From contig NZ_JBQHDG010000014.1 in assembly GCF_052068095.1 (NCBI RefSeq), positions 186,001-250,000 on the forward strand: DNA of 64,000 nt, in the 5' to 3' direction. The translations under genes and the position numbers were made by a program. The notes beneath the pieces were generated by a model. It did not search any database, was not told the origin of the DNA, and saw only the letters and a program-made list of their open reading frames with translations. Of this stretch, positions 48,263 to 57,700 are shown piece after piece (position 1 is the first letter of the stretch; every line of letters starts with the position of its first letter). The DNA is from Phytohabitans sp052068095. GTDB lineage: Bacteria > Actinomycetota > Actinomycetes > Mycobacteriales > Micromonosporaceae.

Positions 48263-48976
48263 TCAGACGGGCAGCGGAGCCGGCTCGCTGTCGGGCAGCG
48301 GGCGGCTCGGCGGCACGACGAACTTGTAGCCGACCTGGCGGACCGTGCCGATCATCGACTCGTACTCCGAGCCGAGCTTGGCCCGCAGCCGCCGCACGTG
48401 CACGTCGACCGTGCGGGTGCCGCCGAAGTAGTCGTAGCCCCAGACCTCGCGCAGCAGCTGGTCGCGGGTGAACACCCGGCCCGGGTGCTGGGCCAGGAAC
48501 TTCAGCAGCTCGAACTCCTTGTAGGTCAAGTCGAGCGGGCGGCCCTTGAGCTTGGCCGCGTAGGTGTCCGGGTCGATGCTCAGCTCGCCGGCCCGGATCA
48601 GGCCGCCGGCGCCGGAGGTCGCGTTGGTGAGGCGACCGACCGCCAGGCGGAGGCGGGCCTCGACCTCGGCGGGACCGGCGCTGGCCAGGATCACGTCGTC
48701 GACGCCCCAGTCGGCGTTGAGCGCGATCAGGCCAGCCTCGGTGACCACGGCGACCAGCGGCACGCCCAGGCCGGTGGCGTGGAGCATGCGGCAGGTCGCG
48801 CGGGCCTCGGCCAGCTCGGAACGGGCGTCGACCATGACCGCGTCAGGGCTTGGGCCGGAGACCAGGGTGCGCACGTCGCGCGGCGCGGTGCGCACCGAGT
48901 GAGGGAGCAGGTCGAGCGCGGGAAGCACGGCTGACGGCTCACCGGCGCGGGCTGTCACCAGCAACAGGATTTCCAC
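48263..48976 (-). CDS. glnR: Nitrogen regulator GlnR (OmpR/PhoB type)
   Basis: A 237-residue response-regulator-like protein. The receiver (1-~115) keeps one Asp (VMVDARS) but lacks the usual acidic pocket set, as expected of GlnR, an orphan regulator. The C-terminal winged helix is nearly identical to known GlnR: LDLTYKEFELLKFLAQHPGR, TRDQLLREVWGYDYFGG, TRTVDVHVRRLRAKLG and TVRQVGYKFV. GlnR controls nitrogen assimilation genes (glnA, amtB, nirB) in Streptomyces and mycobacteria. No GlnR box was clear in its own promoter. A terminator follows. Confidence 0.93.
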   Translation of the reverse strand: MEILLLVTARAGEPSAVLPALDLLPHSVRTAPRDVRTLVSGPSPDAVMVDARSELAEARATCRMLHATGLGVPLVAVVTEAGLIALNADWGVDDVILASAGPAEVEARLRLAVGRLTNATSGAGGLIRAGELSIDPDTYAAKLKGRPLDLTYKEFELLKFLAQHPGRVFTRDQLLREVWGYDYFGGTRTVDVHVRRLRAKLGSEYESMIGTVRQVGYKFVVPPSRPLPDSEPAPLPV

Positions 48977-49235
48977 TCTGACCTCCGTCCTCGCGGCGCT
49001 GGGCCGCGCGGTGACCGGCGGTAATCCGGACGACCGGCTTACCGGTGTGACTCTGTGTCGGTCCCGGCGTCGCTGACGGGCGGGTGCTGTTGACTTCGGA
49101 AGAGCTTAACCGATGGTCAGCTGTAAACACTCCGGTGTCCGGCCGTTCATTTGTGTGATCGGCCATAGATTGGCCAGCATCGATCTCTGTTTCGCCGGTC
49201 GGCCGGATGCGCGCCAGGGCCCTAGTATCGGGGGC

Positions 49236-50147
49236 GTGTTCCCCTCCGCCTCCGACACCGCCCCGCGCGCCGTGGCCACCGCCGCGGGCGACGAGGACGA
49301 GGTGGAGGAGGTCGAGGTCGTCCCGGTCCGGCCGAGCCTCTCGGTAGCCATCGCCGGGTTCGCCGCGCTGCTGGCCATCGGGCTGGTCTTCGGTGCGCAG
49401 ACGGCCGGCCCGGGCAGTGCCCGCGTCCCGTACGCGATCGTGATCTTCGGGGTGCAGCTCCTCTTCATCTTGGCCTGGACGATGGCCATCCGCCCCCCGG
49501 CGCTGCCCGCCGTGGCCGGGGTCTGCGGGGTGGCGGCGCTCCTCGCCGACATGGGCGCCGTGTTGCCGCAGAGCGCGACGGTCGTCCCACTCGTGTACGT
49601 GTCGATCGGTGGCTTCGTGGCCGCCGTGGTGAGCCAGCTGATCCGCGCCGTCGACCGGGCCCGGGCGAAAGACTCGCTCGGCTCCACGCTGCTCATCGTG
49701 CTCGGCGTGGTGGCGTTCGCGTCGCTGATCGTGCTGGGCCGCGAGCCGCTCGGCACCCAGACGATCTTCGTGTGCCTGACCGCGACCGGTGTGTCGCTGA
49801 TCGTGGCGCGGCTTACCGACGCGGTGCTCGCCTGGCCACGGCTCGCCCCACAGGTGCCCCGCGGCGCCGCCGGCGTGGTCTTCGGCGCCATGGCCGGCAC
49901 GCTGGTCGCCGCCGTGATCGGCAGCTACGTGGTCGGCTTCACGCCCACGAGCGCCGCCATCGCGGGTCTTGTGGCCGCCAGCCTCGGCGCGCTCGCCGAC
50001 CTCGCGGTCGGCTACGCGGAGGCGGGGCGGCAGATGGCCGGCGAGCCGCCGACCATGTGGATCGCCCGGCACATGCAGGGGCCGCTCGGCGGGTTCGCGC
50101 TCGCCGCGCCCGCCGCGTACGCCATGTGCGTCTTGTTCCTGACCTGA
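49236..50147 (+). CDS. Conserved membrane protein, unknown function
   Basis: A ~303-residue protein. An acidic N-terminus (EDEVEEVEVVPV) precedes seven or eight hydrophobic spans such as SVAIAGFAALLAIGLVFGA, AIVIFGVQLLFILAWTMAI and VYVSIGGFVAAVVSQLIRAV; the C-terminal part has GFALAAPAAYAMCVLFLT. GTG 49236 was chosen because TAGTAT (49223-49228) is placed as a -10 box for a leaderless message. No named family. It is divergent from glnR and conserved at this site in related actinobacteria as far as can be judged. Confidence 0.75.
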   Translation: MFPSASDTAPRAVATAAGDEDEVEEVEVVPVRPSLSVAIAGFAALLAIGLVFGAQTAGPGSARVPYAIVIFGVQLLFILAWTMAIRPPALPAVAGVCGVAALLADMGAVLPQSATVVPLVYVSIGGFVAAVVSQLIRAVDRARAKDSLGSTLLIVLGVVAFASLIVLGREPLGTQTIFVCLTATGVSLIVARLTDAVLAWPRLAPQVPRGAAGVVFGAMAGTLVAAVIGSYVVGFTPTSAAIAGLVAASLGALADLAVGYAEAGRQMAGEPPTMWIARHMQGPLGGFALAAPAAYAMCVLFLT

Positions 50148-50188
50148 GGCACGACTCGCATCCAGGAGAGCGGGGTATAACGGCCGCC

Positions 50189-50977
50189 GTGACGACGTAC
50201 ACCTATGAACCGGCACCGGCGCGCCCCCGGCGGCGCTGGGGCCGGCGCCTGCTGATCGTCTTCATCGTGCTGCTGGTGGTGCTCGGCGGGCTGCTCGTCG
50301 TCGCCGACCGGGTGGCCGCGAGCGTGGCCGAGCGCGCGATCAGCGACGAGATCGCCAAGGAACTCGTCGCGCAGGACGTCAAGTCGTCTCCGCCGGACGT
50401 CGGGGTCGGCGGGTTCCCGTTCCTCACCCAGGTGCTCTCGGGCAAGTACGAGTCGATCACGATCGGCCTCCGCGACCTGGAGGGCAACATCGAGGGCGAG
50501 GGCGTGCGGGTGCCTCGGCTCGACGTCGACGCCCGCGACGTCTCCGCGCCGCTCGAGACGATCCGCAACGGCCAGGGCGACGTTGTCGCGCAGACCGTCA
50601 ACGGCACCGCCACCATCGCGTACGCGAGCGTCGTCGCCCTGATGGACCAGCCCGGCCTGCGGCTGTCCGAGCGCGACGGCCAGCTTCGCGTCACCGCCCC
50701 GCTCGACGTCGTGGGTCAGCGCGTCACGGTCAGCGGCACCGCCGAGCTGAGCGTGACGAACGGGCGGGTGCAGATCCGGTTCCGCGACCTGACCGCCGAC
50801 GGGCTGCCCCAGCTGCCCGGCGCGGATGCGGTCCTCAACCAGTACGCCCAGCAGATCTCGATCAGCATGGCGCTGCCCGAGCTGCCGTTCAAATTGGACG
50901 TCAAGGGCGTCGAGGCACGCCCGGATGGGCTCGCCGTGGACGCCCAGGCGCTCAACGTCGCACTCAACCAGTGGTAA
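50189..50977 (+). CDS. DUF2993 (LmeA-like) domain protein
   Basis: A 262-residue protein with an N-terminal TM (LLIVFIVLLVVLGGLLVVAD) and a DUF2993 domain outside: VGVGGFPFLTQVLSGKYESI, a ~200-residue beta-rich part with VNGTATIAYASVVALMDQPG, and GLPQLPGADAVLNQ. In mycobacteria the homologue LmeA aids lipomannan elongation. TATAAC at 50176-50181, seven bases before GTG 50189, is a -10 box for a leaderless mRNA. Follows the membrane protein after a 41-base gap. Confidence 0.85.
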   Translation: MTTYTYEPAPARPRRRWGRRLLIVFIVLLVVLGGLLVVADRVAASVAERAISDEIAKELVAQDVKSSPPDVGVGGFPFLTQVLSGKYESITIGLRDLEGNIEGEGVRVPRLDVDARDVSAPLETIRNGQGDVVAQTVNGTATIAYASVVALMDQPGLRLSERDGQLRVTAPLDVVGQRVTVSGTAELSVTNGRVQIRFRDLTADGLPQLPGADAVLNQYAQQISISMALPELPFKLDVKGVEARPDGLAVDAQALNVALNQW

Positions 50978-51044
50978 CTACCTCATCCCGGATGGTGAGT
51001 CGGTTCTGTCACGACTCGAAGAACGGCTGGTAAGCTCCCTCCCC

Positions 51045-51122
51045 ATGGGGACGCTCCTCACCAAACGGCGCGCGGTCGACCTGTGCCGCGTGGCCGCCTG
51101 CCTGTGTCGCCCCGTCATCTGA
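51045..51122 (+). CDS. Cys-containing leader peptide (sulfur attenuator)
   Basis: A 25-residue ORF MGTLLTKRRAVDLCRV... ending ACLCRPVI. It has three Cys in the C-terminal half, in the pattern RVAACLCR, and matches the conserved leader peptides that precede sulfur genes in actinobacteria. TAAGCT at 51031-51036 could be the -10 of a leaderless transcript. A hairpin (GCCCCGTCA / TGACGGCGGGGC, 51109-51131) covers its stop codon, so ribosome position at the Cys codons could change RNA folding. It lies ~160 bases before the sulfurtransferase gene. In mycobacteria poly-Cys leaders act as cysteine attenuators. Confidence 0.85.
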   Translation: MGTLLTKRRAVDLCRVAACLCRPVI

Positions 51123-51280
51123 CGGCGGGGCCGGTTCTGCGTACCCTCTGATCCATTACGCCCGGCAGTGGCGCCGTCGCACGTACCCGTGATCCGTCCC
51201 AACCCATGGGTCGCGCGCTACGGCGAAGATTGAGCGCCCGCGCGCCGACCTCGAATCAATCCTCAAGAGGAGTTCATTCG

Positions 51281-52129
51281 ATGAGTCGCGACACTGCACT
51301 CGTATCAGCCGACTGGGCCGAAAAGAACCTGGAAGCAGCCGGTGTGGTCTTCGTCGAGGTCGACGAAGACACGGCCGCGTATGACGCGGGCCACATCCCG
51401 GGCGCCATCAAGCTCGACTGGAAGACCGACCTGCAAGACCCGGTGCGCCGAGACTTCGTCAACAAGCAGCAGTTCGAGGCGCTGCTGTCCGAGCGCGGCA
51501 TCGGCAACGACGACACCGTGATCCTGTACGGCGGCAACAACAACTGGTTCGCGGCCTACGCGTACTGGTACTTCAAGCTCTACGGCCACCGCGACGTCAA
51601 GCTGCTCGACGGCGGCCGCAAGAAGTGGGAGCTCGACGCCCGCACGCTCACCAAAGACCCGGTGAGCCGCCCCGCCACCCAGTACACGGCGCAGGAGCCC
51701 GACGTCTCCATCCGCGCCTTCCGCGACGAGGTGGTCTCCGCGATCGGCACGAAGAACCTCGTCGACGTCCGCTCTCCCGACGAGTACGCCGGTCGCCTCC
51801 TCGCCCCCGCCCATCTGCCGCAGGAGCAGGCGCAGCGGGCCGGCCACATCCCGACCGCACTCAGCGTGCCGTGGAGCAAGGCCGCCAACGAAGACGGCAC
51901 CTTCAAGTCCGACGACGACCTGCGCCAGATCTACGGCGAGGCCGGGCTCGACGACGGCAAGGCCACCATCGCGTACTGCCGCATCGGCGAGCGCTCCTCG
52001 CACACCTGGTTCGTGCTGAAGGAGCTGCTCGGCCACCAGGACGTAAAGAACTACGACGGTTCGTGGACCGAGTACGGCTCGCTCGTGGGCGTGCCGGTCG
52101 CGCTCGGCGACGAGCCGGGGAAGGCGTGA
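51281..52129 (+). CDS. Thiosulfate sulfurtransferase (two-domain rhodanese)
   Basis: A 282-residue protein with two rhodanese domains. The N-terminal one (FVEVDEDTAAYDAGHIPGA) lacks the catalytic Cys, and the C-terminal one has Cys233 in AYCRIGERSSHTWFVL, the CRxGxR loop of thiosulfate sulfurtransferases. It moves sulfane sulfur from thiosulfate to cyanide or a thiol. This is the actinobacterial CysA2/SseA type. AAGAGGAG at 51262 is its ribosome site. It is followed after two bases by sseC, and preceded by the Cys leader peptide, so cysteine supply probably regulates it. Confidence 0.93.
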   Translation: MSRDTALVSADWAEKNLEAAGVVFVEVDEDTAAYDAGHIPGAIKLDWKTDLQDPVRRDFVNKQQFEALLSERGIGNDDTVILYGGNNNWFAAYAYWYFKLYGHRDVKLLDGGRKKWELDARTLTKDPVSRPATQYTAQEPDVSIRAFRDEVVSAIGTKNLVDVRSPDEYAGRLLAPAHLPQEQAQRAGHIPTALSVPWSKAANEDGTFKSDDDLRQIYGEAGLDDGKATIAYCRIGERSSHTWFVLKELLGHQDVKNYDGSWTEYGSLVGVPVALGDEPGKA

Positions 52130-52131
52130 CG

Positions 52132-52464
52132 ATGACTGCCGTTACCTCCGCCAACACCGCCGCCGGCTGCGCGGCGCCCGACCAGTCGGCTCCACTCCCG
52201 GCCAGCGTCGACCTGGAGAAGGAGACCGTGATCACGGGCACCGTCCTCGCCGACTCGGGCGAGGCGGTGGCCGGTGCCTACGTGCGCCTGCTCGACTCGA
52301 CCGGCGAGTTCACCGCCGAGGTCGTCACCTCGCCGGAGGGCCTGTTCCGCTTCTTCGCGGCACCGGGCACCTGGACCCTGCGCGCCCTGTCCCGCCACGG
52401 CAACGGCGACGCCACGGTGACCGCCAGCCAGGGCATCAACCAGGTCGGCGTCACGGTCGCCTGA
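52132..52464 (+). CDS. sseC: DUF1416 protein SseC
   Basis: A 110-residue protein of DUF1416 with a transthyretin-like beta sandwich: KETVITGTVLADSGEAVAGA and YVRLLDSTGEFTAEVVTSPE, closing with RALSRHGNGDATVTASQGIN. The N-terminus has a Cys (AAGCAAPDQ). SseC always follows the cysA2-type sulfurtransferase, and is thought to take part in sulfur metabolism, maybe as a thiocarboxylate or sulfur carrier partner; its biochemical role is not settled. The ATG 52132 is two bases after the sulfurtransferase stop. Confidence 0.92.
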   Translation: MTAVTSANTAAGCAAPDQSAPLPASVDLEKETVITGTVLADSGEAVAGAYVRLLDSTGEFTAEVVTSPEGLFRFFAAPGTWTLRALSRHGNGDATVTASQGINQVGVTVA

Positions 52465-52478
52465 CCCCCGTCGACAGC

Positions 52479-52510
52479 AGAGCGGCCCGCACCCCGGTGC
52501 GGGCCGCTCT
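52479..52510 (+). terminator. Intrinsic terminator of the sulfurtransferase-sseC operon
   Basis: A 15-base stem AGAGCGGCCCGCACC (52479-52493) with its exact complement GGTGCGGGCCGCTCT (52496-52510), followed by TTCGGTT. Very stable. Confidence 0.9.
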
Positions 52511-52555
52511 TTCGGTTGGCACTCGTGGCAGCGCCCAGACTCACGACCGCCGCCG

Positions 52556-53842
52556 TCAGGACCCGGACAGCTTCCAGGCACGGATGAACTCCCGGTAGAG
52601 AAACTGCTGGAAGGGCCGGCTTCGGAGCCGCCGAACGACGCTTCGTCCGATGCCTCGGGATCCGAAGTAGAGCGCGCTTACGATCGGCAGGCCGGTAGCG
52701 GTCTGCGTGACCGACGCCACCCCCTCCACGAGGTCGCGTTCGAGAGGTGACGGCTCGGCGCGGCGAATGCCGAGCGTCTCCAGCAGCCGGGTCCGCACCG
52801 CCTCGATGTCGCGGGCCAGGAGCAGGTGGTCCTCGTCGGTGACGCATGCGGCGATGGCTTCCCGGAGATCGGTTGCCTCCGCTCGGTACCGCTTGATCCG
52901 GTCGGCGACGTGACGAATCCACGCGCCGTCGGTCACCTTGCCCGTCTCCGCGTCCGACCAGAGCCGGCCGCCAAGCAGGGGCAGCTCGAACTCCATCAGC
53001 CGCAGCCGGAGCGCCGCGGCGTGACCGGCGGCTTCGGCGATGGAACCAGGAATGCCGCGAATGGTCTTGATGACGTCCAGGACGAGGACGTCTTCGGCAC
53101 CTTGCCGGTTGAGGTCGAAGGTCAGCAGGAAGTCCCGTCGCATCGGATGCGGCTGGTAGCACATCGCCGCCGCGTCCGCACGTGCCTGGTACTTGAGGCC
53201 CCGCGCCAGAGTGGCCATCAGGTACTTGCCCTCACCAGGTGGCGCTACCGGCGCCAGCGCGCGGTGCAGCACGACCGCGGCCGAGCGGGCCCAGTCGCCG
53301 AACTCGTCCGACTCGATGCCGTCGTGGCTGTCGATACGGACGTTGTGGTGCCCGGTCACCCGCACGTTGGCTTGCTGGAAGCGAGCCCAATCGACCAGCC
53401 TCGCAGACAACGAATCGCGGCCTGGGCGAGCGCTGTCGCAGGCGAGAGCCTGGTCGACGAACTGAATGACGCTCGTCGTGCCGAGAGTCGTCGTCAGGTC
53501 GTCCAGAGCCCGCGCTTGAGCGGTGGTGGCGCTCGCCCACCCATCGGGCTGAAGGACGAGTGGGCTTACGAGATCGGCCTGGATCAACTCGCGTAGAAGC
53601 TGCGGCTGCTCCCCGAAATCGTCGGGTGTGGGCGCCGGCAGCGTGGGGTGAACGACGTGGACCTGCGGCACGAATATGAGCGATTGCACGATCTCGACGA
53701 AGCATTGGCGAGCGAATGGATCCTGCGGCCGTGTCCGCCTGTTTTGGGACACGATGTATTCCTCGGCGCCGATGAGTGAGGTTACGTCGACGAGGACGCT
53801 GCTCCCACTCAGCGGATGAGTTACGTGATCCCCAGGAACCAC
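52556..53842 (-). CDS. Unknown protein of an IMPase-linked two-gene unit
   Basis: About 428 residues from GTG 53842, which has GAGGAGG close upstream and overlaps the end of the IMPase-like gene, indicating coupling. The N-terminus reads SSVLVDVTSLIGAEEYIVS, which starts like a PIN-type nuclease strand (hydrophobic strand ending in Asp) but no full PIN acidic set could be confirmed. Later segments are RALAPVAPPGEGKYLMATLARG, DLREAIAACVTDEDHLLLAR and the basic C-terminus RRLRSRPFQQFLYREFIRAW. No signal peptide or TM. I recognise no family. The base composition is lower in GC than neighbours, so acquisition is likely. Confidence 0.6.
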   Translation of the reverse strand: MVPGDHVTHPLSGSSVLVDVTSLIGAEEYIVSQNRRTRPQDPFARQCFVEIVQSLIFVPQVHVVHPTLPAPTPDDFGEQPQLLRELIQADLVSPLVLQPDGWASATTAQARALDDLTTTLGTTSVIQFVDQALACDSARPGRDSLSARLVDWARFQQANVRVTGHHNVRIDSHDGIESDEFGDWARSAAVVLHRALAPVAPPGEGKYLMATLARGLKYQARADAAAMCYQPHPMRRDFLLTFDLNRQGAEDVLVLDVIKTIRGIPGSIAEAAGHAAALRLRLMEFELPLLGGRLWSDAETGKVTDGAWIRHVADRIKRYRAEATDLREAIAACVTDEDHLLLARDIEAVRTRLLETLGIRRAEPSPLERDLVEGVASVTQTATGLPIVSALYFGSRGIGRSVVRRLRSRPFQQFLYREFIRAWKLSGS

Positions 53843-54669
53843 CGGACCTCCTCGGGCGTCCCCATGGTGGTCGCATCGAAGGTCGGCTCGGGTTGACTGA
53901 GTGTTTCGATGTCCACCGGAGTTCGATTGTGCCCTTTGGCGTCCACCGCCAACAGTCCGGCGGCCGCTCCCATGCACAGGCCCGCCAACCCGTCCCACAC
54001 CTTCTGGCGTCTGCGGTGAAAGACGTCGAAAGGAAACAACTGCCCGTCGGTCACCTCAGTGAGGTCCACGGCGGTGCGGACCATGTCGAGGGTTTGCGAG
54101 GTGGTCCTTGTCTTGAGTCGGTAGCCCGCTTGGAGCATCGGCTCTTCGAACGGTCGAGGGGTAACCCCGGAGCTGCGTGTCACCGACGCCGACTTCCGGT
54201 GATCAGTACGAGGTCCGGCCGGAACACGGTTGACCGATATGGCCGGTGTGGCGACATCGGTCGTGACGGTGATCGGCTGCCGGCCCTTGCCCAGTTCGGG
54301 CGCGAATACAAAGGCCGCGACAGGCTTACGGTCGCGGAGAAGGCACACAACCGAGCAAAATTCGACTCGATCGTGTCGGACGAACTCTGCCGTGCCGTCG
54401 ATCGGATCGATGACCCAGATCAGCTCGGGCGACGCGAGCACATCGCCGCGTATGGTCGTCCGTTTGTCCTCCTCGGCGACGACAACGGCATTGCGATCAA
54501 CCTCGCGAATTCGCTGGACGATCAGTTTTTCGACCGCGACGTCGGCCTCGGTGAGCAGTGTGTCGTCCGGCTTTTTGCCTACATCGAGGGTGTCTAGGCG
54601 TGCTCGGTAATGGCGGAAGGCTTCGAGGAGATCGACTTCGAGGGTGTCCCACAAACTGCCGAGTTCCAT
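53821..54669 (-). CDS. Inositol-monophosphatase superfamily enzyme (CysQ/IMPase-like)
   Basis: A 282-residue Mg-dependent phosphatase. Metal-binding motifs are present: VVVAEEDKRTT (acidic pair), ELIWVIDPIDGTAEFVRH (DPIDG core) and KVWDGLAGLCMGAAAGLL (WD motif), in the IMPase order and spacing. DGTAEF is closer to the CysQ/bisphosphate nucleotidase type than to DGTTNF of inositol phosphatases. A ~40-residue insert (ISVNRVPAGPRTDHRKSAS) in the middle is unusual. The start ATG 54669 follows AGAGAGGG. It overlaps the unknown gene downstream; together they form a lower-GC cassette. Confidence 0.85.
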   Translation of the reverse strand: MELGSLWDTLEVDLLEAFRHYRARLDTLDVGKKPDDTLLTEADVAVEKLIVQRIREVDRNAVVVAEEDKRTTIRGDVLASPELIWVIDPIDGTAEFVRHDRVEFCSVVCLLRDRKPVAAFVFAPELGKGRQPITVTTDVATPAISVNRVPAGPRTDHRKSASVTRSSGVTPRPFEEPMLQAGYRLKTRTTSQTLDMVRTAVDLTEVTDGQLFPFDVFHRRRQKVWDGLAGLCMGAAAGLLAVDAKGHNRTPVDIETLSQPEPTFDATTMGTPEEVRWFLGIT

Positions 54670-54758
54670 CGCGAGCCCTCTCTGACATGAGCCACCCGGA
54701 AGTGTCCCATGCCCAGGGCGCTCGCCAAGCCAGCCGGCGAGCGCCCGATCGGATGAGG

Positions 54759-57700
54759 TCAGTGGCCGCTGGGTGGGGGTGGGCAGGGTTCGGACGGGGC
54801 GAGGGCGAAGTCGGCGGTCTGGGTGAAGCCGGCCTGGACGCGGACGCGTTGGCTCTCCGGCAGCCAGCCGTCCTTCGCGACCACCACGTCGTACCGCCCC
54901 TGTGGCACCCAGTACGCGTAGTGGCCGGACGAGTCGGCCAGGACCGTGTAGCCGGCGGACGGGTCGGCGACCGGGTTGACGCGGATCGTCACGGGTACGC
55001 CGACCTGGTTGCCGCCGCACGTCGTGCCGAGGACGGTGCCCTGGACCTTGCCCCAGCTCGCCGGCGGCGTCACCGTCGTGCGGACTGGGATCTGCGGCAC
55101 CTGGTACGGCGTGTCCGAGCGGATGCCCAGCCGTGCCGTGTACGTGCCGGGCTGTGCGATCCCGGCGGCGGCTGTGGCCGTCAGTGACACGCGGACCATG
55201 CGGGAGGCGCCCGGCGCGAGCGTGAATGCCGTCGGCTCGGCTGTCAGCCACGGCACGTCGCCGAGCTCGTCGCAGAGGTCGAGGCCGCGGAGGTGTTCGG
55301 TCTCCGAGGAGCCGACGAAGGGTGTCGGTGCGCCGCCGATGGCGTACACGCCGCAGGCGCCCGCGCCCCGGTACCGGCTGAAGCGGGTGTTGGGCAGCTC
55401 CCGCCAGGCGTTGGCCGCGGGGTCGAACGCGACGACCCGGTTGGTGATCGTGGTCAGCCCGTTGATGATGCCGCCGGCGATGACGAGTGTCCCGCTCGCC
55501 GCGGAGTACTGCGAACCCCAGAGGGCGAACGGCATGTCCGGCAGGCGGGTCCAGGCGTTGGTGGCCGGGTCGTACACGTGCGCGTCGCGGTGTGCCTGGC
55601 TGGTCGAGCCGCCGGCGCAGTAGATCTTGCCGCGGATGCCGCCGCAGGACATGTACGACGACAGGTGCGGATAGGGCTGCCGGGTCGCGAACGTGCCGGT
55701 GGCCGGGTTGAACACCACCAGGTCGGCGGAGTCGGTGCAGTTGCCGTCGACGCAGCCGCCGACCAGGTACACGCGGCCGCCCGCCACGGCGACGGCCTGC
55801 GCGGCACGGGGTGCCGGGTTTACCGCGCCGGGCACGGTGCGCCACACGCCGACGGCCGGATCGAAGACGTCGACCGAGGTGACCGGTTCGCCCGGGCCCT
55901 CCCAGCCGCCGAGCACGTAGACCTTGCCGCCCACCGCGGCCACGGCGGGACTGCTGCGGGCCACCGGCAGGTCGGGCAGGCGGGTCCAGGTGTTCGCGGC
56001 CGGGTCGTACCGGAAGGCGAGGCGCTCGGTGCCGGGTGCGCCGCCGCCGACCGAGTACACCTTGCCGTCCAGCACGGCGGCGGAGTTGTCGAAGACGTCG
56101 ACCGGGTAGCCGGCCACCGTGTTCCAGGCGTCCTCGACCAGCGGGGCCGCCCGCATCGTGCCGTCGCCGAGCGGCACCTTGCCGTCGCTCACGCGCTCCC
56201 GCCGGGCGCCGCCGGGCACCGTCCGTTCGGCGAGCGGGGCGCCCTGCCGCCCGAAGAGGTCGAAGCCGCCGCCCATCTCCAGAAGGTCCACAGTGGCCGG
56301 TGCGTTGCCGGTGTTGGTGATCCGCACGTTGGCGTTGCGCGTGCTGCCGTACCCCTGGGTCGCCTCGATGGAGGTGGCCGACAGCGCGAGGCGCCCCGCG
56401 GCGAGCGCGAAGTCGGCCCTGGTCGCGGAGTCCGCGACGACCTGCACGAGCTTCGTCTGGTTCTGGTAATCCGACTTGGTGGCGGTGAACTGCTGCGCGC
56501 CGGCCAGCGAGGAGAAGAGCCAGTAGAAGCCGTCCGCGGCGGAGGTGCCGGCGTCGCCCGGAGCGTCCACACTGGACACCTTGACACCGGGCAGTGGCGC
56601 GCCGGTGTTGCCGTCGGTGGCGTCGCCGACCACCAGGCCCCCCGGGATCGGCGTGCAGGCGCGGTTGTGGACCTGGACGTTGTCCACCTCCCACCACCAG
56701 GCGAACGTGCCGCGGAAGCGGAACCGCACGAGCACGTTCGCGAAGCCGCCGGCCGGGTAGAGCGGCACCTCCTCGACGCGGGGCCCGCGGCGGTTGGCGG
56801 TCTGGTGCCACACGTTCGTCCAGGTCGCCCCGCCGTCGCTGGAGACGTCGATGTCGGCGGAGTCGGTGGTCTCGACCGCGCGCCAGTCGCTGTTGAACCG
56901 CAGGAACGGCGAGGCGATCGCGGAGAAGTCCAGCGGCGGTGTGACGAGGTCGGTGTCCTGGCTGTTGCCGCTGCCGAGCGCGTCGCTGTCGACGATGGCG
57001 AAGCCGCCTGAGCCGCCGGTCAGGTTGCCGCGGTTGCGCACGTCCTGGAAGACCCACCCGCCGCTCGCCGTGCGGTTGACGACGGACCAGCCCGGCGGCG
57101 CGGTGGTGCCGTCGAAGGACTCGCTGAGGATCGGATCCCGGAGCACCGGCGCGTAGCCGGCCGCTGTGCAGCCCGGTTCGACGATCACGGCGAAGTCGAC
57201 GGTCTGGTCCGCGTCGCCGACCGCCACGTCCCGGGTCACGACGCGATATCCGGTGTACCGCGTGGTGACCGTGAACCGGTACGTGGCACCGCCCGGGACC
57301 TCGAGCGAGTAGCGCCCGGTCACCGGGTCGGTCCGCACCGGACCGCCCGGTCGCCCGGCCACCTCGACGGTGGCGGCGAGCGGCCAGCCGTGGCCGGACC
57401 CGTCGGTGACCCGCCCGCTCACGGTGACCAGCGGTGCGGTGACGAGGGCGAAGTCATGCGCCGCGGCGCCGCCCTCGGGCACGGTCACGGTGGCGGTCTG
57501 CGCCTGGTAGCCGTACTTCGAGGCGGTGACCTCCTGCTCGCCGGCCGCCACGGTCAGCGCGTAGCGCCCGTCCGGGCCGGTGGTGGTGCTGCGCCCGGCG
57601 GCGCTCACGGTGGCGCCGGCCAGCGGCGCGCCGCCGGTGGTCACCAGCCCGGCGATCCGCCCGACCGCGCCGCGGGGCGCGGCGGTGACCGCCTGGTACG

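Noticed and set aside
48977..49112. GlnR autoregulatory box before glnR
   Set aside because: No GTnAC-N6-GAAAC pair could be read on either strand in this gap.
53821..57057. 1078-residue open frame through the giant protease region into the IMPase gene
   Set aside because: Only the last 282 codons code for the IMPase-like enzyme; the upstream part is an out-of-frame reading of the protease gene with no domain content, and a strong ribosome site marks ATG 54669.
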